Positions 6,425 through 12,863 of a stretch of 13,713 nt of DNA are shown piece after piece; the stretch's first letter is position 1, and each line of letters opens with the position of its first letter. Made by a program: the position numbers and the translations under genes. The stretch comes from Spirochaetaceae bacterium. Its GTDB lineage: Bacteria > Spirochaetota > Spirochaetia > DSM-27196 > PXBQ01. Location: the NCBI GenBank assembly GCA_003566875.1, contig PXBQ01000042.1, positions 1 through 13,713 on the forward strand, written 5' to 3'. The notes beneath the pieces are model-generated. The model was given only the letters and a program-made list of their open reading frames with translations, made no database searches and had not been told where the DNA came from.

Positions 6425-7572
6425 AGAACTCCGGTGAACACAAAGTCCGATCGCACAGGCGCCTCTGCGGTCTTCCCGCTCTCCGAGACAAATCGTGCGA
6501 CGCCGTTCGTGAACGTAGCGGACGCGACTCGGTCGAACCCGGCCGGTGTCCGGACCACCCCTTGAACGTACGGGACGACCGTGGACTTCTTCTTGTTCAG
6601 CGATACCGTCGTCGGTACACCGTTCTCGTTGAGTGCGTTTTTTTTGCTCGACGGTCCCAAACCTTCTGTGAAAAACGCGCAGACATCCTCGATGCCGATA
6701 CAGCACGTGCGAGCATTCCACGGCGTCTGATATCGCCCGTGGTTCTCCATCCAGAGCACCGTCAGAGGCAGAAGCGCAGGGTTCCGAAGTCCAAACCAGA
6801 GAAAACCTTCGTCCAGGAAAACCGCTGCGCTCCACGAAGGCTGGTTCTTTCGCACCTTTGCGGCGACAGCGATGATATCGACAAATCCTCGTCGATTCGG
6901 GAACACCGTGCAGTCGGTTGACGGCTCGGACTTCCAGTTTGTCGGGACTTTTTTCAACGACGAGAACTTCACACCGGCCGGGAGCGCGTGGTACTCGCCA
7001 CTCTCGTACGGTGAGCCGACACCGGGATCGGTCAGCCCGAACATAATAGGTCCGGTCGAGACGGCGAGCGCTCCGGGTTTTTCGCCGGCGCGAAGCGTCG
7101 CGTGATGCCCGAGTGTCATCTGTCCGCCCATGCCGGAGATCTCGTGCCGCGAGTACACGACGTTCTCGCCTTCGACGATCTCGAGTGTCTTGGTCACCGT
7201 GCCGGGTCGGGCTCGGTTCGCGATCTTCATCGTAAGCCGCGAAATTCCTCCCTCCCGAGTGATATCGACACCGTCCCACTCGCGCCCCGCAGGCTCGCCG
7301 TGCACCGCGTACGTTTCGCCGCGAACGGTCCCGCCTTTTCCAAACGGCATACAGAAAAAATCACCGCGGAGAGGGACAAGAACCGGCTCGTCGATTCGGA
7401 GCGCTTCATCCTGCCACGGGCTTATGTAGTACGGGTCGATCGGAGCCTTCGACGCCCGGTCGAACGTGACCGGTGCCATCATCCCACCTCGACGAGTCAC
7501 TGCCACGGAGACATCGGAATTCTCCAGGACAAAAGACTCTTGTGACCGTATCATCCTTACGTTCGGTGTCAT
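6421..7572 (-). CDS. Galactose mutarotase-like (aldose 1-epimerase superfamily) protein
   Basis: A 383-residue protein with no signal peptide. Features that fit the galactose mutarotase-like fold are the DFFCMPFG strand (71-78), an HGEPAGREW motif (91-99) resembling the HG...W signature of aldose epimerases, the GHHATL histidine pair (155-160), and the WMENHGRY...PW...C(I)GIEDV stretch (274-297), which offers acidic residues at E276 and E295. The likely role is interconverting anomers of, or binding, a sugar; the substrate is unknown and the assignment to a specific mutarotase family is tentative. The ATG at 7570-7572 has AGGAGA five bases upstream, so it is preferred over an ATG at 7758 that would run through the divergent promoter region into the isomerase gene. 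The gene is divergent from the sugar operon and overlaps rsmE by four bases. Confidence 0.72.
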   Translation of the reverse strand: MTPNVRMIRSQESFVLENSDVSVAVTRRGGMMAPVTFDRASKAPIDPYYISPWQDEALRIDEPVLVPLRGDFFCMPFGKGGTVRGETYAVHGEPAGREWDGVDITREGGISRLTMKIANRARPGTVTKTLEIVEGENVVYSRHEISGMGGQMTLGHHATLRAGEKPGALAVSTGPIMFGLTDPGVGSPYESGEYHALPAGVKFSSLKKVPTNWKSEPSTDCTVFPNRRGFVDIIAVAAKVRKNQPSWSAAVFLDEGFLWFGLRNPALLPLTVLWMENHGRYQTPWNARTCCIGIEDVCAFFTEGLGPSSKKNALNENGVPTTVSLNKKKSTVVPYVQGVVRTPAGFDRVASATFTNGVARFVSESGKTAEAPVRSDFVFTGVL

Positions 7573-7596
7573 CGTGTTCTCCTGAGGCTTTTCCCA

Positions 7597-7626
7597 ATGA
7601 TACCGTTTTTCGTGCTTGGATTGCCA
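7597..7626 (-). promoter_or_regulatory. Candidate promoter of the mutarotase-rsmE pair
   Basis: On the minus strand TATCAT (7597-7602, 5 of 6 to TATAAT) is preceded after 18 bases by TGGCAA (7621-7626, 3 of 6 to TTGACA). The weak -35 box overlaps the inverted repeat TTGC-CAGT-GCAA at 7621-7632, so an activator or repressor may act here. Confidence 0.35.
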
Positions 7627-7632
7627 GTGCAA
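7621..7632. promoter_or_regulatory. Possible operator, TTGC-N4-GCAA
   Basis: A perfect 4+4 inverted repeat with a four-base centre lies between the two divergent promoters: 12 bases upstream of the -35 box of the isomerase operon and over the weak -35 box of the mutarotase gene. The position suits a shared regulator of both units. The repeat is short enough to arise by chance, and no regulator gene is present in the window. Confidence 0.25.
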
Positions 7633-7644
7633 ACGGAGCGCGTA

Positions 7645-7673
7645 TTGAGAGAAGATCCTGCGCCCGGTATAAT
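7645..7673 (+). promoter_or_regulatory. Near-consensus sigma-70 promoter of the sugar operon
   Basis: TTGAGA (7645-7650, 5 of 6) and TATAAT (7668-7673, 6 of 6) are separated by exactly 17 bases. The expected transcription start is near 7680, giving a leader of about 11 bases that is essentially the ribosome site GGGAG plus spacer. This is the strongest promoter in the window and suggests high expression when not repressed. Confidence 0.8.
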
Positions 7674-7690
7674 CCCGTCGGGAGTCAACA

Positions 7691-8359
7691 ATGAAACGAA
7701 GTGAAATCAACGAATGGTTGACACACGCGGTCGCATTCTTGGCGGAGATGAAGTTCAAACTGCCTCCATGGGCCTACTGGAGCCCGGAGCGCTGGAGTTC
7801 GGCGGACGAAGATCTGAGCGAGATCACCGGGAACATGCTCGGGTGGGACGTCACGGACTTCGGAAGTGAGCGGTTCTTCGAACGTGGGCTGTTACTCTTC
7901 ACGATACGTAACGGCAACGTGAACGTGGGTGGCAAAACGTACGCCGAGAAAATCATGCTCGTTCGCGAAGGGCAAGAGACGCCGTATCACTTTCACTGGA
8001 AGAAGACTGAGGACATTATCAACCGGGGCGGAGGGAATCTCGTTCTCGAGTTGAGACACTCGCGCGACGACGGCGAATTTTCCGACGAACCCGTGGACGT
8101 CGTGATCGACGGGATTACACGACGCGTCGAGAGCGGTGGTCAGGTCGTGTTGACGCCCGGCGAGAGCATCACTTTGTACCCGGGCTTGTACCATCGCTTC
8201 TTCGCCGAAGGCGCGCCGGTTTTGACGGGAGAAGTCAGCACGGTCAACGATGATCGCACGGATAATCGGTTTTTCGAGCAGGCGGGTCGTTATCCGTCCG
8301 TCGACGAGGACGAGAGTCCGGTACACCTTCTGGTCTCCGATTATGCCCAATACGTTTAG
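7691..8359 (+). CDS. D-lyxose isomerase family protein (cupin sugar isomerase)
   Basis: A 222-residue cupin-fold metal-dependent isomerase of the D-lyxose ketol-isomerase family (the E. coli and B. subtilis YdaE type). Known members interconvert D-lyxose and D-xylulose and often also D-mannose and D-fructose. Cupin motif 1 is visible as G94, H100, H102, E107, G113 in REGQETPYHFHWKKTED, followed by the family block INRGGGNLVLEL (110-121). Motif 2 is LYPGLYHRF (162-170), with H168 as the probable fourth metal ligand. Length and the N-terminus MKRSEIN...LPPWAYWSPE fit the family. GGGAG lies six bases before the ATG. It opens a three-gene operon with a PfkB kinase and an MtlD-like dehydrogenase, which supports a catabolic role. 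Which sugar is the natural substrate cannot be read from the sequence. Confidence 0.88.
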   Translation: MKRSEINEWLTHAVAFLAEMKFKLPPWAYWSPERWSSADEDLSEITGNMLGWDVTDFGSERFFERGLLLFTIRNGNVNVGGKTYAEKIMLVREGQETPYHFHWKKTEDIINRGGGNLVLELRHSRDDGEFSDEPVDVVIDGITRRVESGGQVVLTPGESITLYPGLYHRFFAEGAPVLTGEVSTVNDDRTDNRFFEQAGRYPSVDEDESPVHLLVSDYAQYV

Positions 8360-8386
8360 GCCGACGAAGCCGCGCCGGAGAGCTCG

Positions 8387-9565
8387 ATGAGAATTCACGC
8401 GGTCGGATGCTCGCTGATCGATTATCTGTACACGGACGTCTCGTTCGTCTCACCCCAGATCGCACGATTGCTCTCGCGGAGCGCCGGCGACGGTGGGCTC
8501 GTCCCGGGGCTACTCGTGTTCGCCTCGGAGTTTGAGCGTTTCACGGGCCGCAAGACCGACGAACTCCTGCGCGAGATTCTCGGTGAACCCGACGCGGTGA
8601 ATCTCGGAGGTCCCGCGATCGTCGCGCTGATTCACGCGGCACAGCTCACCGCCGGAACCGGAGTCACGGCGCGCTTCTTCGGCGAAATCGGTGAGGATGT
8701 CACCGGCGATACGGTGCTCGATATCGTCGGCAGAACACCGGTAGCCGTCGACGAATACCGTCGCACAACCGGCGTCTCACCGTACACGTACGTGCTGTCC
8801 GATCCGCGTTATGACGGAGGCCGTGGCGAGCGAGTGTTCATCAACAACATCGGCGCGGCGTGGAACACGACATACGACTCGATCCCGGGCGCCTTCTACG
8901 ACGCGGAAATCGTCGTGTTCGGCGGGACGGCGTTGGTCCCGCGAGTCCACGAAGACCTCGGCCCGATGTTGCGACGGGCGCGCGACAACGGTGCGATCAC
9001 CGTCGTGACGACCGTGTACGATTTTCTGAATCAGAACGCGCACCCCGACAAGCCGTGGCCGCTAGGTGATGACTCGGCGTATTCCTCGATCGATGTGCTC
9101 ATCGCCGATCGAGAGGAGGCCGTGCGGATTTCCGGGACGAACTCCGCTCCGGATGCCGTCGAGTTCTTCATCAAAAACGGCGTCGGGGCCGTGATCGTGA
9201 CGCAAGGCGCGGATCCGTCGCTCGCCGCCGCGGCCCGCCCCCCGTTCGCGCGCCTCAAACCGACATGGTTCCCGGTTTCAGAACGCGTGTGCGAAGATCT
9301 CGCGACGGGGCTGTGTCGCGGTGGCGACACAACCGGGTGTGGCGACAACTTTGCGGGCGGCATTATCGGTTCGCTCGCGGAACAGACGGTCAACGGCAAG
9401 ACCCCCGATCTCGCGGAGGCGGTCGCTTGGGGCACGGTATCAGGCGGATACGCGTGTTACTACGCGGGGGGAACGCTGCTCGAGTCGCACCCGGGCGAAA
9501 AAAGGGAGGCGGTCATGAGCCTGTTCCGAGACTACGCGTCGCAGGCACCGGGATACAGAACGTGA
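8387..9565 (+). CDS. PfkB-family carbohydrate kinase
   Basis: A 392-residue ribokinase-fold kinase that would phosphorylate a sugar with ATP. NLGGPA (72-77) is the N-terminal substrate-side GG motif, FFGEIGEDVTGD (98-109) is the next conserved stretch, DREEAV (241-246) stands where the Mg-associated NxxE motif is expected (Asn replaced by Asp), and GGDTTGCGDNFAGG (312-325) is the C-terminal PfkB signature with D320 as the probable catalytic base. It is longer than typical ribokinases (about 310), with extra sequence around 20-65 and 275-312. It starts 27 bases after the isomerase with GGAGAG four bases before the ATG. Given the neighbours, the ketose made by the isomerase (fructose or xylulose) is the expected substrate; that is inference. 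The stop overlaps the start of the dehydrogenase. Confidence 0.87.
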   Translation: MRIHAVGCSLIDYLYTDVSFVSPQIARLLSRSAGDGGLVPGLLVFASEFERFTGRKTDELLREILGEPDAVNLGGPAIVALIHAAQLTAGTGVTARFFGEIGEDVTGDTVLDIVGRTPVAVDEYRRTTGVSPYTYVLSDPRYDGGRGERVFINNIGAAWNTTYDSIPGAFYDAEIVVFGGTALVPRVHEDLGPMLRRARDNGAITVVTTVYDFLNQNAHPDKPWPLGDDSAYSSIDVLIADREEAVRISGTNSAPDAVEFFIKNGVGAVIVTQGADPSLAAAARPPFARLKPTWFPVSERVCEDLATGLCRGGDTTGCGDNFAGGIIGSLAEQTVNGKTPDLAEAVAWGTVSGGYACYYAGGTLLESHPGEKREAVMSLFRDYASQAPGYRT

Positions 9566-10731
9566 AGCTCGTGATTTTTGGCGCCGGCAACATCGGCCGA
9601 TCGTTCATCGGCCAGTTGTTCGCAAACGCGGGTTTCGAAGTTGTGTTCATCGACGTCGATCGAACTGTCGTCGAGGCTCTGAACGAACGGCGTTCGTACG
9701 ACGTGATCGTGAAAGAGACCGGCGAGCCGGACCGGTCGATCCGCGTCAAGAACGTGCGCGCGGTCCACGCCGACGATGAGGACGCCGTCGCGCGTGAACT
9801 CGCGTCGACGACGATCGCGGCGACCGCGGTCGGGAAATCGGCGCTTTCGCACGTTGCGCGGACAATCGCTCGCAGCATCGCTCACCGTGAATCGCCGCTC
9901 GATCTCATTCTGGCCGAGAACGATCGCGAGGCGAGATCGACGGTCGTCGATGCAGTGAAACGAACGGCGGGAAGCCACGCGCTCGCGCTCCTTGGTATCG
10001 TGGAGACGAGTATCGGGAAGATGGTTCCGATCATGCCTGCGGACGTCAGAAGAGCGGATCCGCTCCTCGTGTTCGCCGAAGCATACAACAAACTCATCGT
10101 CGATCGGTCGGGTTTTATAAACGGCGTGCCGGACGTCAGCGGAATCGATGCGGTCAATAACATCCGCGCGTACGTCGACCGAAAGCTCTACGTGCACAAC
10201 CTCGGTCACGCGGCTGCAGCGTATCTCGGGAACCGGATTGCGCCCGAGACACGCGCACTCGCCGATGTTCTTCGGTTCGATGAGGTGCAATCTACCACGT
10301 CACGCGCGATGTCCGAGGCGGCCGACGCGATCAGCTCGGAGTACCCGGCCGAACTCTCGCGCGAGGCGCTCACCGATCATATTGAGGATCTGTTACGACG
10401 ATTCTCGAACGCCGCACTCGGTGACACGGTGTACCGCGTCGGCCGGGACGTACCCCGCAAGATAGCGAAGTCGGACCGCATAACCGGCGCCGCTCTCCTG
10501 TGCGCGCGTCACGGAAAGCCGTTTGAGGCGATCACCGGCGTTTTTCACGCTGCGCTTGCCTTCGGCGCGTGCGACGACGACGGCAACGCGTACGCCGACG
10601 ACGAGCAGTTTCGGTCGGTCGCGGTACCGAAAGGAGCGGAGTACGTCGTGCGAAACGTCGTCGGGCTGTCCACGAGCGACCACCTAGAAGACACCGTCGC
10701 GAAACGTTTTCTTGGGTACGATCGCCCATAG
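9562..10731 (+). CDS. mtlD: Mannitol-1-phosphate 5-dehydrogenase-like polyol(-phosphate) dehydrogenase
   Basis: A 389-residue NAD(P)-dependent enzyme of the polyol-specific long-chain dehydrogenase family, close in length to E. coli MtlD (382). FGAGNIGRSFIG (6-17) is the nucleotide-binding glycine motif in the exact MtlD style; TAVGKSAL (88-95), ILAEND (116-121) and RKLYVHNLGHA (207-217) follow, the last giving the family's catalytic K-x4-N-x2-H triad (K208, N213, H216). RVGRDVPRKIAKSDRI (292-307) matches the MtlD C-terminal domain. The likely reaction is polyol phosphate to ketose phosphate, for example mannitol 1-phosphate to fructose 6-phosphate, but an arabitol phosphate or free polyol substrate is possible. 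The GTG start overlaps the kinase stop as GTGA. An open frame reaches back to 9265, inside the kinase gene, without family similarity. Confidence 0.85.
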   Translation: MKLVIFGAGNIGRSFIGQLFANAGFEVVFIDVDRTVVEALNERRSYDVIVKETGEPDRSIRVKNVRAVHADDEDAVARELASTTIAATAVGKSALSHVARTIARSIAHRESPLDLILAENDREARSTVVDAVKRTAGSHALALLGIVETSIGKMVPIMPADVRRADPLLVFAEAYNKLIVDRSGFINGVPDVSGIDAVNNIRAYVDRKLYVHNLGHAAAAYLGNRIAPETRALADVLRFDEVQSTTSRAMSEAADAISSEYPAELSREALTDHIEDLLRRFSNAALGDTVYRVGRDVPRKIAKSDRITGAALLCARHGKPFEAITGVFHAALAFGACDDDGNAYADDEQFRSVAVPKGAEYVVRNVVGLSTSDHLEDTVAKRFLGYDRP

Positions 10732-10739
10732 GTTGAGTC

Positions 10740-10779
10740 CGATCGAATCAGCTTCAAAGGGGTATTGATTTTTCGATCG
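10740..10779 (+). repeat. Imperfect inverted repeat over the promoter of the P-loop protein gene
   Basis: CGATCG-AATCA (10740-10750) pairs with TGATT-TTT-CGATCG (10766-10779) with a three-base bulge, around a 15-base loop. It starts nine bases after the dehydrogenase stop and contains the -35 box of the next gene. It could be an operator or a weak end signal for the sugar operon transcript; it lacks the GC-rich stem and terminal T-tract of a normal terminator. Confidence 0.3.
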
Positions 10780-10793
10780 ATTCCGTTTATAGT
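10765..10793 (+). promoter_or_regulatory. Sigma-70-type promoter of the P-loop protein gene
   Basis: TTGATT (10765-10770, 4 of 6) and TATAGT (10788-10793, 5 of 6) are separated by 17 bases. The expected transcription start near 10800 leaves a leader of about 47 bases. It indicates that the gene can be expressed independently of the upstream sugar operon, although no strong terminator separates them, so read-through is possible. Confidence 0.65.
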
Positions 10794-10846
10794 AAATTCC
10801 TACGTCACATTCACAGAAGCACGTAAATCTCGGAGATGGAGGACGG

Positions 10847-12721
10847 ATGAGTCACGACATACTGTCAAAGCTGAAACTGCACGGAGACCTCGCGGACCTG
10901 CTCGCGAACGTCGAAATAATCGTACCCGAAAGCCGACAACACCTACTCGAAATAACTTTCATGGGCAACGAAAACGACCATGTCGAGGTCGCGTACGAGG
11001 TGCCCGGCAAAGGTTTTTTTGTCGAAGTCAACGTAGCTCGGTGCAAGAACGGAGCGGCGGTCAACTACACCGAAGCGTACATGAGGCGCCGCGACCCCGA
11101 AGCGATGGTAATCGCCGACGACCGGCCGACCGACAAAACGCGATACGTCGACCGGTACGGAAAAGAGTTCACCGATACGCGCGCGGAGACGTTCGCGTGG
11201 CTTAAGGACCAGAAGAAACTCATCGTTTTGCCGTTCATGTCCGGCGACAAGGAAAAAGGCTATCCGACGGTGCTCGTCGCGCCGGCAAACGCTGGGTTTT
11301 TCGTGACGGGCCTTGCCGACCTGCAAGGGTTTATCCCGGCCGGCGAGCTTACGGCGGATTTTGAGCCGGTCGCAGCGATATACCTCGCTCCGCCGTTCCG
11401 GCATACGCATTTTGACGGCAAACAGGTCGTCGTGCACAACCGGCTTGAGAACATGCACGAGCTGTTCTCGTACAACCTCTATCCGGGGCCGAGCGCGAAA
11501 AAAGGCGTGTACGGTATTTTGCTCTCGATCGGCGAAAAGGAAGGCTGGACGACGCTTCACTCGTCGGCGGTTCGACTCATTACGCCGTACGACAACCACT
11601 ACGTCATCATGCACGAAGGTGCGTCGGGTGGCGGAAAGAGCGAAATGACGCAACCGATTCACCGAGAGCCCGATGGGCGCGTCGTGATGGCGACCAACAC
11701 GATCACCGACGAAAAACTCATGATCGAGCTTCCGGATACATGCATCCTCCAGCCGGTGACCGACGACATGGCTCTCGCGCACCCGAAACTCCAGAATACC
11801 AGCGGAAAACTCGTGATCGAGGACGCCGAGGCGGGATGGTTCCTGCGCGTCGACCACCTCAAGACGTACGGCACCGAGCCGTTTCTTGAGAAGCTCACGA
11901 TCAACCCTCCCGAGCCGCTCATTTTCCTGAACATCGACGGAAAAGTCGACTCGACGCTCTTGATCTGGGAACACACGATGGACGAGCCCGGGAAACCGTG
12001 CCCGAACCCACGCGTGATCATGCCGCGCCACTTCATCGAAGACACCGTCAATGAGCCGGTCGAGGTCGACGTCCGCAGCTTCGGCGTCCGCACACCCCCG
12101 TGTACGGCCAAAAAGCCGAACTACGGCGTTATCGGCATGATTCACATCCTGCCTCCGGCCTTGGGTTGGCTCTGGAGACTCGTCGCGCCGCGCGGTCACT
12201 CGAACCCGAGCATCGTGACGACCGAGGGGCTCTCGAGTGAAGGCGTCGGGTCGTACTGGCCGTTTGCAACCGGAAAGATGGTGACGCAGGCGAACTTGCT
12301 GCTCGAGTTGATCCAGAATACTCCTCGTACCCACTACGTCCTGATGCCGAACCAGTACATCGGCGCGTACCACGTCGGCTTCAAACCCGAGTGGATCGTT
12401 CGCGAGTACATCGCGCGCCGCGGAAGCGTCAAGTTCCGCCCGGACCAAGTATCAACCTCACGCTGCCCGATTCTCGGCCTCTCTCCGAACTCGCTCCGGG
12501 TCAGCGGCCAAGAGATACCGAAAGGGCTACTGCACGTCGAGGACCAAGTCGAGGTCGGTACCGAAGGGTACGACGCGGGCGCAAAAATTCTCGTGGATTT
12601 CTTCCAGCAGGAACTCAAGCAGTTCTACACGCCGGAGTTGATACCGCTCGGCAAGAAGATCATCGATATCTGTATGAGCAACGGAACGGTCGAGGACTAT
12701 CAGGCGGTTCTCGACTTATAG
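10847..12721 (+). CDS. DUF4914-like P-loop protein, HPr kinase/PEPCK-like
   Basis: A 624-residue soluble protein without signal peptide or membrane segment. I match it from memory to the uncharacterised DUF4914 family. The centre carries a Walker A motif GASGGGKSE (258-266) preceded by WTTLHSSAVRL (234-244) and a hydrophobic strand HYVIMHE. The GxSGxGKSE form and the 'LH.SAV' strand before it are hallmarks of HPr kinase/phosphorylase, whose fold is shared with PEP carboxykinase. DD at 306-307 could be the metal-binding acidic pair, and LIFLNIDG (358-365) a later core strand. The N-terminal third (1-230) and the C-terminal part (430-624, with NQYIGAYHVGF at 502-512) have no motif I recognise. 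Kinase or nucleotide-dependent activity is inference; the substrate is unknown. The ATG follows GGAGG by four bases. It sits downstream of the sugar operon with its own promoter and a strong terminator. Confidence 0.75.
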   Translation: MSHDILSKLKLHGDLADLLANVEIIVPESRQHLLEITFMGNENDHVEVAYEVPGKGFFVEVNVARCKNGAAVNYTEAYMRRRDPEAMVIADDRPTDKTRYVDRYGKEFTDTRAETFAWLKDQKKLIVLPFMSGDKEKGYPTVLVAPANAGFFVTGLADLQGFIPAGELTADFEPVAAIYLAPPFRHTHFDGKQVVVHNRLENMHELFSYNLYPGPSAKKGVYGILLSIGEKEGWTTLHSSAVRLITPYDNHYVIMHEGASGGGKSEMTQPIHREPDGRVVMATNTITDEKLMIELPDTCILQPVTDDMALAHPKLQNTSGKLVIEDAEAGWFLRVDHLKTYGTEPFLEKLTINPPEPLIFLNIDGKVDSTLLIWEHTMDEPGKPCPNPRVIMPRHFIEDTVNEPVEVDVRSFGVRTPPCTAKKPNYGVIGMIHILPPALGWLWRLVAPRGHSNPSIVTTEGLSSEGVGSYWPFATGKMVTQANLLLELIQNTPRTHYVLMPNQYIGAYHVGFKPEWIVREYIARRGSVKFRPDQVSTSRCPILGLSPNSLRVSGQEIPKGLLHVEDQVEVGTEGYDAGAKILVDFFQQELKQFYTPELIPLGKKIIDICMSNGTVEDYQAVLDL

Positions 12722-12750
12722 ACTCACAAAAGCGATACCTTTGTTTCAAC

Positions 12751-12776
12751 GGCGCCCCTCTTGGGGCGCCTTTTTT
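12751..12776 (+). terminator. Strong Rho-independent terminator after the P-loop protein gene
   Basis: GGCGCCCC (12751-12758) and GGGGCGCC (12763-12770) form a perfect 8-bp GC stem with the loop TCTT, followed by six T. It lies 30 bases after the stop codon and separates this gene from the downstream transferase. Confidence 0.95.
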
Positions 12777-12785
12777 GTGTGCGGC

Positions 12786-12846
12786 GTCTCTGTCCGACGG
12801 TCTCTGTCCGCTGTTTAAGAAGATTGACAGCTCATCGGACCGTCGG
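12786..12846 (+). repeat. Direct and inverted repeats around the transferase promoter
   Basis: GTCTCTGTCCG occurs twice, at 12786-12796 and 12800-12810 (14-base period). CCGACGGTC (12794-12802) and GACCGTCGG (12838-12846) form a 9-bp inverted repeat 35 bases apart; the second arm ends directly before the -10 box. Such a pair flanking the -35 element could be a two-site operator. No regulator gene is nearby. Confidence 0.4.
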
Positions 12847-12852
12847 TACAGT
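12824..12852 (+). promoter_or_regulatory. Promoter of the aminoacyl-tRNA-protein transferase gene
   Basis: A perfect TTGACA -35 box (12824-12829) is followed after 17 bases by TACAGT (12847-12852, 4 of 6 to TATAAT). The predicted transcription start, about 12858-12860, is only about five bases before the ATG at 12864, which would make the mRNA leaderless or nearly so; this agrees with the lack of a clear ribosome site. Confidence 0.6.
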
Positions 12853-12863
12853 GGTTTCACGCG

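Noticed and set aside
6425..7279. Upstream extension of the rsmE frame to 7279
   Set aside because: The extra 285 residues are Arg-rich, lie in another frame over the mutarotase gene and have no RsmE similarity; the GTG at 6424 gives the family length.
7573..7758. Longer start of the mutarotase-like protein at 7758
   Set aside because: It would run through the divergent promoter and into the isomerase gene; the ATG at 7572 has AGGAGA at the right distance.
9265..9561. Upstream extension of the dehydrogenase frame
   Set aside because: It lies within the kinase coding sequence in a different frame; the MtlD N-terminus begins exactly at the GTG at 9562.
10943..12448. A 501-codon open frame on the minus strand opposite the P-loop protein gene
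   Set aside because: It is a composition shadow: Arg/Val/Asp-rich without domain motifs, no ribosome site noticed, fully antisense to a gene with clear motifs, promoter and terminator.
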